This document shows, piece after piece, positions 17,294 to 24,755 of a stretch of 64,000 nt of DNA. The DNA lies in the NCBI GenBank assembly GCA_900544535.1, contig UQVH01000015.1:12861-76860 (forward strand), read 5' to 3'. Positions within the stretch are counted from its first letter, which is position 1. Each line of letters starts with the position of its first letter. The DNA comes from an uncultured Bacteroidales bacterium. GTDB lineage: Bacteria > Bacteroidota > Bacteroidia > Bacteroidales > Muribaculaceae. The translations under genes and the position numbers were made by a program. The notes under the pieces are model-generated. The model was given only the letters and a program-made list of their open reading frames with translations, was not told the DNA's origin and searched no databases.

Positions 17294-17764
17294 CTAAAAG
17301 TTGATTTCGACGATTTCGAATTTCATGAGTCCGGCGGGAACCTTGATTTCAACGATCTCGCCGAGCTTGTGGCCGAGCAGGCCCTGTGCGATCGGGGTGC
17401 TTGAACCGATTTTCTTCTCCTTGAGGTTGGCTTCGGAGTCGGCGACGATGGTATATTCCATTGTCATTCCGTTGGCCGTGTTCTTGATCTTGACGCGGTT
17501 GAGAATCTGGACCTCCTCATTGTTGAGCTTGCTTTCGTCGATGATGCGGGCGTTGGCCACGAGGTCTTTGAGCTGTGAAATCTTCATTTCGAGCATTCCC
17601 TGAGCCTCTTTGGCGGCGTCGTATTCGGAGTTTTCCGAAAGGTCGCCCTTGTCGCGGGCTTCAGCGATTGCAGCGGATATGCGGGGACGTTCAACAGATT
17701 CGAGGAACGCGATTTCTTCCATTTTTTTCTTGTAACCTTCTTTGGTCATGAAAGTTATAGCCAT
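17294..17764 (-). CDS. greA: Transcription elongation factor GreA
   Basis: 156 aa. GreA enters the RNA polymerase secondary channel and stimulates cleavage of backtracked RNA. The N-terminal coiled-coil has the catalytic acidic tip GDLSENSEYDAAKEAQ at about residues 40-55. The C-terminal FKBP-like domain includes YTIVADSEAN, SSTPIAQGLLGHKLGE and a hydrophobic end. It is first in its operon; the promoter at 17892-17899 predicts a leader of about 120 nt. Confidence 0.97.
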   Translation of the reverse strand: MAITFMTKEGYKKKMEEIAFLESVERPRISAAIAEARDKGDLSENSEYDAAKEAQGMLEMKISQLKDLVANARIIDESKLNNEEVQILNRVKIKNTANGMTMEYTIVADSEANLKEKKIGSSTPIAQGLLGHKLGEIVEIKVPAGLMKFEIVEINF

Positions 17765-17891
17765 GGTGTCAGTGGTGTTTTGTTAATAGAGGAAGTTAAA
17801 AAATAAAGAATCCCGACGCTTGCGGCTACGAGACCCTAATGAGTTTTTGCTTGATTATGAGATTGTTCTGTTGTCAGTTTGTTGACTTCTG

Positions 17892-17926
17892 CAAAGTTAG
17901 TGAGAATAATCGGATTGGCCAATCCG
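17892..17926 (-). promoter_or_regulatory. greA promoter with a 16-bp palindrome at -33
   Basis: The -7 box TAACTTTG is at 17892-17899 (minus strand). The 16-bp perfect palindrome CGGATTGGCCAATCCG (17911-17926) covers the -33 position, with TTG 20 nt upstream of the TA. The overlap suggests an operator, but the binding factor is unknown. Confidence 0.55.
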
Positions 17927-18149
17927 CCCACCCCCGATTTAACATTAATTGGCAAATTGCCTCGCAATAGCCCAACCGGCGGGATGAAATCATTTTCTTT
18001 TTATTACGTACATCGCGGATTGTGCTCAAAAGTATTGCAACCGTTATAATGGCGCTTATAATGGAGATAATATTTATTATATATATGAGGCATTGAAATT
18101 CATAAACAAAAGTAGCTTAAAGGCAATATTCGTTACATTAAAAATGGGG
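17927..18149. other. Gene-free AT-rich gap between greA promoter and the 18150-18824 gene
   Basis: No ORF or RNA gene is supported in this stretch. It holds a small GGCAA/TTGCC inverted repeat (17951-17961) and a TTATAATGG direct pair near 18045-18066. Composition turns markedly AT-rich from about 17990 onward and stays so through the next gene. Confidence 0.6.
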
Positions 18150-18824
18150 TTATGGAATAAACAACTTTTTTGTTATTGTGTTGGTGGTGTTTGTACATTT
18201 TACGATAACAAAGGAGGGCATATTTTCAAGTGATATTCTTGTCGATTGAGATATTGTCTCACCAAGTAACTGCTTGCCGGTTAAATCGAAAATAGTGATG
18301 AAAACAGGCGTGGATGTTTCAATAGATAGATATTTGTTTTTAAGTGTCAGCCGAACTGGTTCCATTTGACAATCATTTAACTCGGATTGTTGTGAGAGTA
18401 TTTCTAAGTCAGTCGAGCTGATATAGTTATTGATAAAATAGGCGGGAGAATATTTTCTGGAACCATCTATAAAAATGACACAGATTCTAAAATATGTACC
18501 ATATGCAATGTTGGGAACGGATACAAGAGATTGATTATGCTCGGTGTCTGTGGGGGGATACTCCGACTTAATCAAAAAACGAAGATTGTTATCCTCAATA
18601 TTAGCAGAAAGGTGTGATTGTGTGCGTTCAAATATGAGTGTTTTAGCATCGGCTGGCAAGTCGATTGACAAATCTAATGTCCCGATACAATCAAGGTCGT
18701 TCGGTGTAGTATGAATCAGTTGATATTTATAATCAATATCAGTTATCGGTATTGTTTGTGCCGAAGTATGAAAATTGGTAGTACCCAATAATAAAAATAT
18801 GATTAATATGGTAGCCAGTCTCAT
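18150..18824 (-). CDS. AT-rich secreted protein with T9SS-like C-terminal tail, unknown function
   Basis: 224 aa from the ATG at 18824; an in-frame ATG at 18890 is rejected because the promoter lies between the two. A signal peptide (LATILIIFLLLGTTNFHTSA) is followed by an Ig-like beta-rich region. The last ~60 residues (VFITIFDLTGKQLLGE, then a final K-K-L-F-I-P) resemble type A sorting domains of type IX secretion cargo. The gene is much richer in A+T than its neighbours, suggesting recent acquisition or relaxed constraint. No enzyme motif is visible. Confidence 0.65.
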   Translation of the reverse strand: MRLATILIIFLLLGTTNFHTSAQTIPITDIDYKYQLIHTTPNDLDCIGTLDLSIDLPADAKTLIFERTQSHLSANIEDNNLRFLIKSEYPPTDTEHNQSLVSVPNIAYGTYFRICVIFIDGSRKYSPAYFINNYISSTDLEILSQQSELNDCQMEPVRLTLKNKYLSIETSTPVFITIFDLTGKQLLGETISQSTRISLENMPSFVIVKCTNTTNTITKKLFIP

Positions 18825-18860
18825 AAATAATGAGTTAATAGAATGTAAATGTATATTTTG

Positions 18861-18891
18861 CAAAATTATAAATTTATTTATTTGGACCAAA
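18861..18891 (-). promoter_or_regulatory. Strong Bacteroidetes promoter for the AT-rich secreted protein
   Basis: -33 TTTG (18888-18891), 19-nt spacer and -7 TAATTTTG (18861-18868) on the minus strand fit the consensus exactly. The predicted leader is about 30 nt, which fixes the start at 18824. Confidence 0.75.
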
Positions 18892-19004
18892 ATAGCGAAT
18901 GTTTTGAAATGTGGGATCGGGACGAAGTTGCTGACGTAAGTGGAGATGAGAGTGAAGTGGGAGTGTGAGATGAGGGGCGGAAGGGTGAGGTATAGGGCGC
19001 CCGG

Positions 19005-19922
19005 TTATTTGTTGTGGGAGTGGTTGCGGGGGTGGTAGGTGAGGATGTCGTTGCGGAGGGTGGTGCGGTCGAGGTGGATGTAGATCTGGGTGGTGGCGAT
19101 GCTTTCGTGGCCGAGCATCTGCTGGATGGCGCGGAGGTTTGCTCCGCCTTCAAGCAGGTGGGTGGCGAAAGAGTGGCGCAGGGTATGGGGCGAGATTGTC
19201 TTGCGGATTCCGGCCGCGGCTGCGAGGTCTTTGACTATCTGGAAAATGCGGTTGCGGGTGAGGCGTCCGCCACGGCGGTTGAGGAAGAGGATGTCGCGGC
19301 TGTCGGGCTTGACGTCCATGTGCGCCCGCTCTAAAAGATAGTCGCCGATTTCGTTGAGCGAGACTTCCGACATTGGCACCATGCGCTCCTTGTTGCCCTT
19401 TCCGCGGACAATCAGGTAGCCTTCCTGCCCGTAGATTTTCGAGATTTCAAGATTGACCAGCTCGCTGACGCGGAGTCCGCAGCCGTAGAGGGTTTCTATT
19501 ATGGCCCGGTCGCGCTGCGCCTCGGCCTTGTCGGGGTCGATGGCGGCGATCATGTCGTCGATCTCCTCCTGGGTGAGGACTTCGGGGAGATGCAGGCCGG
19601 TGCGCGGCTGTTCGAGAAGTTCGGCGGGGTTGGGGTTGAGATAGTCCTCGATGCTCAGGAACGAGAAGTAGGACCGGAGTCCGGAAACGATGCGGGCCTG
19701 GGAGCGCTCGGCGATGCCTACGTCGTGGAGATCGCCGATGAACTGCCGGAGGGTGTCGATGGTGACGTCGCGCAGGCTTATGCCACCCGAAGAGAGCCAC
19801 GAGTGGAGCTTGCCGATGTCGCGGCGATAGGCGGCACGTGTGTTTTCCGACATGCCTTTCTCGACCGACAGATAGGCGTCGTAGTCGTCAAGAATCCGTT
19901 TAATGTCCAGTATATCGCGCAT
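19005..19922 (-). CDS. xerD: Site-specific tyrosine recombinase XerD
   Basis: 305 aa. The N-terminal SAM-like core-binding domain (YDAYLSVEKGMSENTRAAYRRDI) precedes the catalytic domain. The catalytic set is visible: Arg in YGCGLRVSELVNL, Lys in VRGKGNKERMVPM, His/Arg in SPHTLRHSFATHLL, His in QMLGHESIATT and the nucleophile Tyr in TQIYIHLD. With XerC it resolves chromosome dimers at dif during division. Length and alignment are those of housekeeping XerD, and no att sites or phage genes are nearby, so a mobile-element integrase is unlikely. Confidence 0.94.
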   Translation of the reverse strand: MRDILDIKRILDDYDAYLSVEKGMSENTRAAYRRDIGKLHSWLSSGGISLRDVTIDTLRQFIGDLHDVGIAERSQARIVSGLRSYFSFLSIEDYLNPNPAELLEQPRTGLHLPEVLTQEEIDDMIAAIDPDKAEAQRDRAIIETLYGCGLRVSELVNLEISKIYGQEGYLIVRGKGNKERMVPMSEVSLNEIGDYLLERAHMDVKPDSRDILFLNRRGGRLTRNRIFQIVKDLAAAAGIRKTISPHTLRHSFATHLLEGGANLRAIQQMLGHESIATTQIYIHLDRTTLRNDILTYHPRNHSHNK

Positions 19923-19939
19923 CGTGACAGGCTTGCGGT

Positions 19940-20524
19940 TCAGAAGTTTATTTCAAAAGACTGGCGTGGAAGCGCCCTGCTGCCGACCATCACTGCCGAC
20001 CGTCCGTTGGTGAAGGTCATGACATGGTCAAGATTTTCCATGAGAGCCGGGAGGAGCGGCGACGCGGTGTCGAGGAGGATGAGAGTAGAGTTTTCGGATG
20101 AGATGACGCGGCGTGCCGCGGTTAGGGTTTCAGGCGTCAGCGCAGGGAGGCAGAGGAGCAGCCGTTGGTGCGTAGCAGGCAGGTGTTGCGCCTCGTCAGG
20201 GGTGATTGGCGTCAGGCGCGAGTCGGCCATAAGAATGACGCGGCGTTCGGCTTCGGGGAGATCGGCCGGGAGGATGAGTGTTTGCGGGGCACGGTCGCAG
20301 ACGATCCGGAAGAGCAGACTGAGCCGACGGCGCCGGTCGCGTTCCCCGGCCAGTGTGCGGATCTGCGGAGTCGCGTAGTAGACCGACCCGCTTCCGCGGA
20401 GCACGAAGGTGATGAAGCGGAAAGCAAAGGGCGAGTGCACACCGAAGCCACGGCTGCGGCGGGCGCGTCCCAAGGGGCGCCAGATGCGGCCCAGAGTGCT
20501 GTGAAGTTTAGTCCTGAGAGGCAT
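19940..20524 (-). CDS. Small Arg-rich protein, possible degenerate methyltransferase relic
   Basis: 194 aa from the ATG at 20524, preceded by GCAGG; this overlaps the YfhO gene end by 17 bp. The N-terminal motif SRGFGVHSPFAFRFI resembles the opening of a Bacteroidetes family of class I methyltransferase-like proteins, but no SAM-binding G-x-G-x-G loop can be seen. The rest is Arg/Leu-rich. It has no signal peptide. It could be a shortened member of that family or an unrelated protein. It sits between YfhO and xerD, 17 bp before xerD. Confidence 0.5.
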   Translation of the reverse strand: MPLRTKLHSTLGRIWRPLGRARRSRGFGVHSPFAFRFITFVLRGSGSVYYATPQIRTLAGERDRRRRLSLLFRIVCDRAPQTLILPADLPEAERRVILMADSRLTPITPDEAQHLPATHQRLLLCLPALTPETLTAARRVISSENSTLILLDTASPLLPALMENLDHVMTFTNGRSAVMVGSRALPRQSFEINF

Positions 20525-23096
20525 TTTTACCTGCGGAAGCAACGGGCGCGGCATCCTCTTTCCTGCAATTGCGTATGGCCATGACTATGGCTCCGATTGC
20601 GGCGAGGTAGATCAGAATTATGGATACTGTGGCGGCAGTGCCTGTGGTGTGGAGCGACTGCGGGTCGAAGGTCATGACGATCTCATGCTGTCCGGCCGGA
20701 ACCGGAAGCGCGCGCAGGACGTAGTTGACCCTGCTGAGAGGTACCTCCTGGCCGTCGACAGTGGCTTTCCAGCCCCAGGGGAAGTAGACTTCCGAGAAGA
20801 CGGCGACGCCTCCGCGGGCGGTATTGGCGCGGTAGGTCAGGCGGTTGGGTGCATAGGAGGTCTCGACGATGGTGTCGCCCGGAGTCTTGGGCGAAGAGGT
20901 GCCGAGAGCGGTCTCGAACTTCCTGTCGGCCACGGCTGCCGAGGCGGGATTGATCACCGAGAGCGCGGCCATCTCCTCGTCGGGTGTGCCGACGTAGCTG
21001 ACACGGTCCACGAACCATGCGTTGCCGAGGGCTTCGGGGTTGCGCAGCGGCTGCTCCTGCATGTCGACAATGTAGCGGGCGTTGAGCATGTTGAGCACAT
21101 TCCAGTCGGCGTCATTCTCCGTCCCGCGGGTGAAGTTTGCGAGATGGCGGTCGATGAGGTCCTGATAGCGGGTGAGTTTGGCGGCATGGTAGCCTCCGAT
21201 CATCTTATGGTAATAGGAGGGATCGGCGCTGTAAAAGCGCGGGATGTCCATGACGCGGTAGTTCATCGAAGTGTCCTGAAGGATGCTCTTGTCGGCTGGT
21301 GTCATGGCTATCGGAGTGCCGGCGGTGAGCTGCTTGGGCACGAAACTATCGTGGCTGACGTAGCGCTTGTTGACGGAATAGAGGTCGGCGAGCACGATGA
21401 CGGCCAGTGCGGTCATGGAAAGTGCGGCCGAAAGTCGGCGGCGCATGTAGAGCATGATGAACACGAAACCAAGTCCGGCGATGACAAACGACCGGATGGC
21501 GTCGGTCGAGATCAGTCCGTAGCGCAGACTTTCGACTGCCGAGTAGATGGCCGGATTCTGGAGGCTGAACTGGCGGACGGTCGCGGCGTCGTATCCCTGC
21601 TGCGAGAGCTGGGCGGTGATCATGCTGTCGATGTTGCGGTCGTTTTCAGTGATGATGCTTCCGAACATCGAGGGGGCGATGAAAGCGATTGCGCAGATGG
21701 CGAGGGTGATGCCGAAGCTCCAGAAAATCGGGCGGCGGTAGGAGTCAAGTTTGTCGCGGTCGGTGACGAGCTGCTGGAGTGCCATGGCGGCAAGGAGCGG
21801 CATGGTGAACTCGGCGATTACAAGAATGCTTTCGACTGTGCGGAATTTGGAATACATAGGGACAACCGAAAGCATGATGTCGGTGAAGATCATGGCGTGG
21901 CGTCCCCAGGCGAGCACGATGGAGAAGACCGTCAGGATCAGCAACGCCCATTTCATAGGGCCGCGGACGATCATGCAGCCTAAGAGGAAGAGGGCGAAGA
22001 TGAGGGCGCCGACATAGACAGGTCCGTTGGTGCCCTCAGGGTCTCCGAAATATTGGCTCATGTAGCTGAGATACTGCTCCTGCATGGAGTCGATCTTGCC
22101 CTGGGCCACCATTTCTTTTGCATCGGGCAGGTCGGAGAGGCCCATGACTGTCATACGTCCCTGCTCAGGCCGGGCGGAAGCGCCTCCCTTGATGTTGGGG
22201 ATCAGCAGCGAGAATGTCTCGGAGGGCTGATAGCTGTATTGGGTGATGTAGTCCTTGTCGAGTCCTGCGGTGGAGTTCGAGGCGTCGGACGAGGGCTGTG
22301 TCAGCTCGCTGTGGCGTCCGCGCATGGTCTCTTTGGAATATTCGTAGGTGAGGTAGAGGCTCGGTGAATTGGCGGTCACGGCCAGGACAGCCGCTACGGC
22401 GAGAACGCCGGTGGCTATGCCCCAGCGGCGCATTGTCTTGGTGCGCAGGGCGGTGACGAGAGTGGCGATGATGACGCCGAGGATGACAAACAGGAAGTAG
22501 TAGGTCATCTGTACGTGGTTCGAGGCGATCTGCATCATGGCGAAGACCGCAGCCAAGGCACCTCCGGCAAGATAGCGGCCGCGATAGCAGAGGATTATGC
22601 CCGCAATGGTCGGCGGGATATAGGCGAGGGTCACGAATTTCCAGATGTGGCCCGCGCCGATGATGATGATGAAGTATGACGAGAAACCGTAGGCAATGGC
22701 GCCGAGCAGGGCTATGTACCAGCGCATCTTCATGACGATCAGCAGGATGAAGAAACCGACCATCATCATGGCTATGAGCGACGAGGGAGAGGGGAGGCCG
22801 AGACTCATGACCGAGCCGATCCAGTTGAACAGACGGTTTGACGGATAGGAGGGTGAGATCTGGAAGTTGGGCATTCCGGAGAAGAGCGAGTTGGTCCAGC
22901 GGGAGACTTCGCCTGTTTCCTCGGCATAGGCTTTGGCTTCCTGTCCGATGGCTATGCCTTGCTGCATGTCGTGCTGGCGGAGCTGATTGCCTTCGGCAGC
23001 GTCGGGGTAGAAGAATGCGAACGCGATGCCGGCGATGATGACAATTCCGGCAAGGAATGTGATGACTGACTTATAGCGGCTGAAGAATGACTGCAT
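20508..23096 (-). CDS. YfhO family polytopic membrane protein
   Basis: 862 aa. One N-terminal helix and a periplasmic loop (GMPNFQISPSYPSNRLF) precede about twelve membrane helices (residues 95-560). The C-terminal ~250 residues form a soluble beta-rich domain with the signature EVYFPWGWKATVDGQEVPLSRVN and a final helix. YfhO proteins belong to the GT-C-like superfamily and are implicated in glycosylation of cell-wall polymers in Firmicutes; in Bacteroidetes the acceptor is unknown. The gene is probably co-transcribed with the small downstream gene it overlaps. Confidence 0.85.
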   Translation of the reverse strand: MQSFFSRYKSVITFLAGIVIIAGIAFAFFYPDAAEGNQLRQHDMQQGIAIGQEAKAYAEETGEVSRWTNSLFSGMPNFQISPSYPSNRLFNWIGSVMSLGLPSPSSLIAMMMVGFFILLIVMKMRWYIALLGAIAYGFSSYFIIIIGAGHIWKFVTLAYIPPTIAGIILCYRGRYLAGGALAAVFAMMQIASNHVQMTYYFLFVILGVIIATLVTALRTKTMRRWGIATGVLAVAAVLAVTANSPSLYLTYEYSKETMRGRHSELTQPSSDASNSTAGLDKDYITQYSYQPSETFSLLIPNIKGGASARPEQGRMTVMGLSDLPDAKEMVAQGKIDSMQEQYLSYMSQYFGDPEGTNGPVYVGALIFALFLLGCMIVRGPMKWALLILTVFSIVLAWGRHAMIFTDIMLSVVPMYSKFRTVESILVIAEFTMPLLAAMALQQLVTDRDKLDSYRRPIFWSFGITLAICAIAFIAPSMFGSIITENDRNIDSMITAQLSQQGYDAATVRQFSLQNPAIYSAVESLRYGLISTDAIRSFVIAGLGFVFIMLYMRRRLSAALSMTALAVIVLADLYSVNKRYVSHDSFVPKQLTAGTPIAMTPADKSILQDTSMNYRVMDIPRFYSADPSYYHKMIGGYHAAKLTRYQDLIDRHLANFTRGTENDADWNVLNMLNARYIVDMQEQPLRNPEALGNAWFVDRVSYVGTPDEEMAALSVINPASAAVADRKFETALGTSSPKTPGDTIVETSYAPNRLTYRANTARGGVAVFSEVYFPWGWKATVDGQEVPLSRVNYVLRALPVPAGQHEIVMTFDPQSLHTTGTAATVSIILIYLAAIGAIVMAIRNCRKEDAAPVASAGKNASQD

Positions 23097-23152
23097 GTGA
23101 GATGTATCGGGGTGGGAGATTTATTCTGTTAGGGAGACTGTCTTAAGTCTGT

Positions 23153-23731
23153 TTATTCGGCGGGGCGGTGTTCGAGCGGAATTTCTTTCTTCGGTTCGGC
23201 GGGAGCGACACTGTCGGTTTTTACCGCAGCGGTGTCGGTTGTCTCGCTGCTGCTGACGAGCGATCCGTCCTGCATGGAGTCGTAGTTGGCAAGCTTTTCA
23301 CGGAACACACGGGCTATCGAGTCGAAATCGAGTGACGGATTGGCTTTGCGGGCTTTGTTGAAAGCGGCGCGGGTGTCGTTGGGGTTGACACTGAGGGCAA
23401 TGTCGTAGACATCGACATATTTTCGGATTGTCTCAAGGTCGCGGCGGTGTTCGCGCTTGGCTTCGGCGTCGGTGTGGACTTTGACAAAGGCGCTGAGCAC
23501 CTGTACGGTCTGTTCGGGCGTGAAGTCGTCGACGAAGAGCGACATGCTGTCGGCCATGGCCGACGCGCGTTTGAGGTTGCCCTCCGAGAGGGCTTCTGCA
23601 AGCTGTGATTTCTGTCCTTCGACGGCTTCGGCGGTTTCAGCGGGGATGTCGGATGACTTTTTGCCTCCGCAGGAAGTGAGGAGGGCTGCGCCGAGGGCGA
23701 TTATGGACAGGAGGGCTATCAGATTTCTCAT
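23153..23731 (-). CDS. Lipoprotein, unknown function
   Basis: 192 aa from the ATG at 23731, chosen because the promoter at 23761-23768 lies between it and an upstream in-frame ATG at 23761. The signal peptide ends in a clear lipobox LLTSCGGKK. The mature part is helical and charged, with a TPR-like pattern (EQTVQVLSAFVKVHTDAEAKREHRRD, SVNPNDTRAAFNKA). The C-terminal 40 residues are Ser/Thr/Glu-rich. No family is recognised. Confidence 0.75.
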   Translation of the reverse strand: MRNLIALLSIIALGAALLTSCGGKKSSDIPAETAEAVEGQKSQLAEALSEGNLKRASAMADSMSLFVDDFTPEQTVQVLSAFVKVHTDAEAKREHRRDLETIRKYVDVYDIALSVNPNDTRAAFNKARKANPSLDFDSIARVFREKLANYDSMQDGSLVSSSETTDTAAVKTDSVAPAEPKKEIPLEHRPAE

Positions 23732-23760
23732 TTTTGAGTGATTTTGTTGCTTAAGAGGCA

Positions 23761-23768
23761 CAAAGTTA
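23761..23768 (-). promoter_or_regulatory. Promoter -7 box of the lipoprotein gene
   Basis: TAACTTTG on the minus strand, leader about 24 nt. The -33 region falls within the left arm of the inverted repeat at 23772-23827. Confidence 0.55.
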
Positions 23769-23771
23769 CAA

Positions 23772-23827
23772 AAAATGTTCTTTCAAACCGACAAATTTGA
23801 GCAATTGTAGGTTGGAAAGAACATTTT
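23772..23827. repeat. 18-bp inverted repeat (17/18) upstream of the lipoprotein gene
   Basis: Arms at 23772-23789 and 23810-23827 are complementary at 17 of 18 positions (core AATGTTCTTTC / GAAAGAACATT) with a 20-nt loop. On the minus strand the hairpin is followed by TTTTTTG, so it looks like a terminator placed directly before the lipoprotein promoter, yet no minus-strand gene lies upstream of it now. Confidence 0.7.
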
Positions 23828-23851
23828 AGGGGAAAACGAGGGAGCGGCAGG

Positions 23852-23914
23852 ATTGGCTGAATTGGTTTTATTGGTCCAATTAGTCTAATTAGGCCAATTA
23901 GTCCAATTGGAATA
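23852..23914. repeat. Tandem repeat, seven copies of a 9-bp unit
   Basis: Seven contiguous units of consensus ATTRGTCCA: ATTGGCTGA, ATTGGTTTT, ATTGGTCCA, ATTAGTCTA, ATTAGGCCA, ATTAGTCCA and ATTGGAATA. Adjacent units also form ATTGGTCCAAT-type dyads. The array lies between the divergent lipoprotein and higBA promoters. The short period without unique spacers rules out CRISPR. Confidence 0.85.
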
Positions 23915-23937
23915 AGGGGCTACTTCATGAAAAAAAA

Positions 23938-23953
23938 TTCACAAATTTGTGAA
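23938..23953. promoter_or_regulatory. Palindromic operator candidate of higBA
   Basis: TTCACAAATTTGTGAA is a perfect 16-bp palindrome that contains the TTTG (-33) of the higBA promoter. Antitoxins of this class repress their own promoters, so HigA is the likely ligand (inference). Confidence 0.6.
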
Positions 23954-23970
23954 GATTGAAAAACTTTTCG

Positions 23971-23978
23971 TATATTTG
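23971..23978 (+). promoter_or_regulatory. higBA promoter -7 box
   Basis: TATATTTG matches TAnnTTTG; TTTG at 23946-23949 gives a 21-nt spacer. The start codon is only 14 nt beyond the box, so the leader would be about 6-9 nt. Confidence 0.65.
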
Positions 23979-23991
23979 TGCTGTATAATAT

Positions 23992-24309
23992 ATGATAGTC
24001 GAATTTGAAGAAGAATATCTGCGCGACCTCTATACGAAGGGGAAATGTGACGATAAGAAACATCGTTACGCTGCCGATGTGGTCAAACGCTATAAGCGCG
24101 GGATTGACTATCTGAAATGGGCGTCGCGCAAAGAGGATCTCTTCCGTATCAATTCTTTGAATTTCGAGGCTTTGAAAGGTGACAGGGCTGGACGGTTTTC
24201 TATCCGGGTGAATGACCGATACCGCATAGAATTTACGCTGCGTGAAACCATCGAAGAGCCGATTCTGACTATTTGTAATATTGTGGAACTTTCAAATCAC
24301 TATAACTGA
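23992..24309 (+). CDS. higB: HigB-like RelE-superfamily mRNA interferase toxin
   Basis: 105 aa. The RelE-fold pattern is visible as LNFEALKGDRAGRFSIRVNDRYRIEF in the middle, ending with strand LTICNIVELSNHYN. HigB toxins cleave mRNA on the ribosome when not bound by HigA. The toxin-first order with the antitoxin starting 1 bp after the toxin stop is diagnostic of higBA. The conserved Arg/Tyr/His residues expected of an active toxin appear retained (RVNDRYR and the terminal HY), so it is probably functional. Confidence 0.9.
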   Translation: MIVEFEEEYLRDLYTKGKCDDKKHRYAADVVKRYKRGIDYLKWASRKEDLFRINSLNFEALKGDRAGRFSIRVNDRYRIEFTLRETIEEPILTICNIVELSNHYN

Positions 24310-24310
24310 T

Positions 24311-24655
24311 ATGATAAGTCTGTTAGGTAAAGCGCCGGATATGATTGCCAATAATCTTACTCCGTTTGAACCGACTCATCCCGGTGAACTTATAAAGGAC
24401 GAGCTGGAAGCTATACACATGACTCAGGCCAAACTTGCTGAAAATATAGGCGTAAGTCCGTCATTGGTCAATGAGATAATCAAGGGAAAACGAGGAGTCA
24501 ATACAGAAATGGCGCTTCTTATAGAGGCCGCATTGAATATTCCTGCCGATTTGTTGCTGAAACTCCAGAGTGACTATAACATGCAGGTAGCAAAGTCGGA
24601 TGTATCTCTTATGAAACGACTTTCAGCAATCCGTAATATAGCGGCTGCGTTATAG
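24311..24655 (+). CDS. higA: HigA-like antitoxin with XRE helix-turn-helix
   Basis: 114 aa from the ATG at 24311, one base after the higB stop; an in-frame start at 24281 inside higB is less likely. The HigA/VapI signature reads THPGELIKDELEAIHMTQ, then the helix-turn-helix AKLAENIGVSPSLVNEIIKG and LNIPADLLLKLQSDYN. It should neutralise HigB and bind the operator upstream. The pair ends in a strong terminator at 24676-24722. Confidence 0.92.
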   Translation: MISLLGKAPDMIANNLTPFEPTHPGELIKDELEAIHMTQAKLAENIGVSPSLVNEIIKGKRGVNTEMALLIEAALNIPADLLLKLQSDYNMQVAKSDVSLMKRLSAIRNIAAAL

Positions 24656-24675
24656 AATTGAGATTTTACGAATTA

Positions 24676-24722
24676 AAAAATTCCCGAAGGACTGTCAGAT
24701 AAGACGGACTTCGGGAATTTTT
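24676..24722. terminator. Bidirectional terminator between higBA and the MBL gene
   Basis: A perfect 14-bp stem (24676-24689 with 24709-24722) whose arms begin and end in A5/T5 runs, around the core TTCCCGAAG/CTTCGGGAA. It serves the plus-strand higBA and the minus-strand gene ending at 24756. Confidence 0.88.
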
Positions 24723-24755
24723 ATATTTTGCAAGATGACAAAAACGAGTAGGCTT

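Noticed and set aside
19005..19922. Phage or integrative-element integrase
   Set aside because: The sequence is full-length housekeeping XerD-like, with no att repeats, phage or transfer genes nearby.
20649..21983. 444-codon plus-strand ORF opposite YfhO
   Set aside because: Antisense shadow; the YfhO frame has clear membrane-helix structure and the opposite frame has no family match.
23852..23914. CRISPR-like array
   Set aside because: The repeat unit is 9 bp with no unique spacers and no cas genes.
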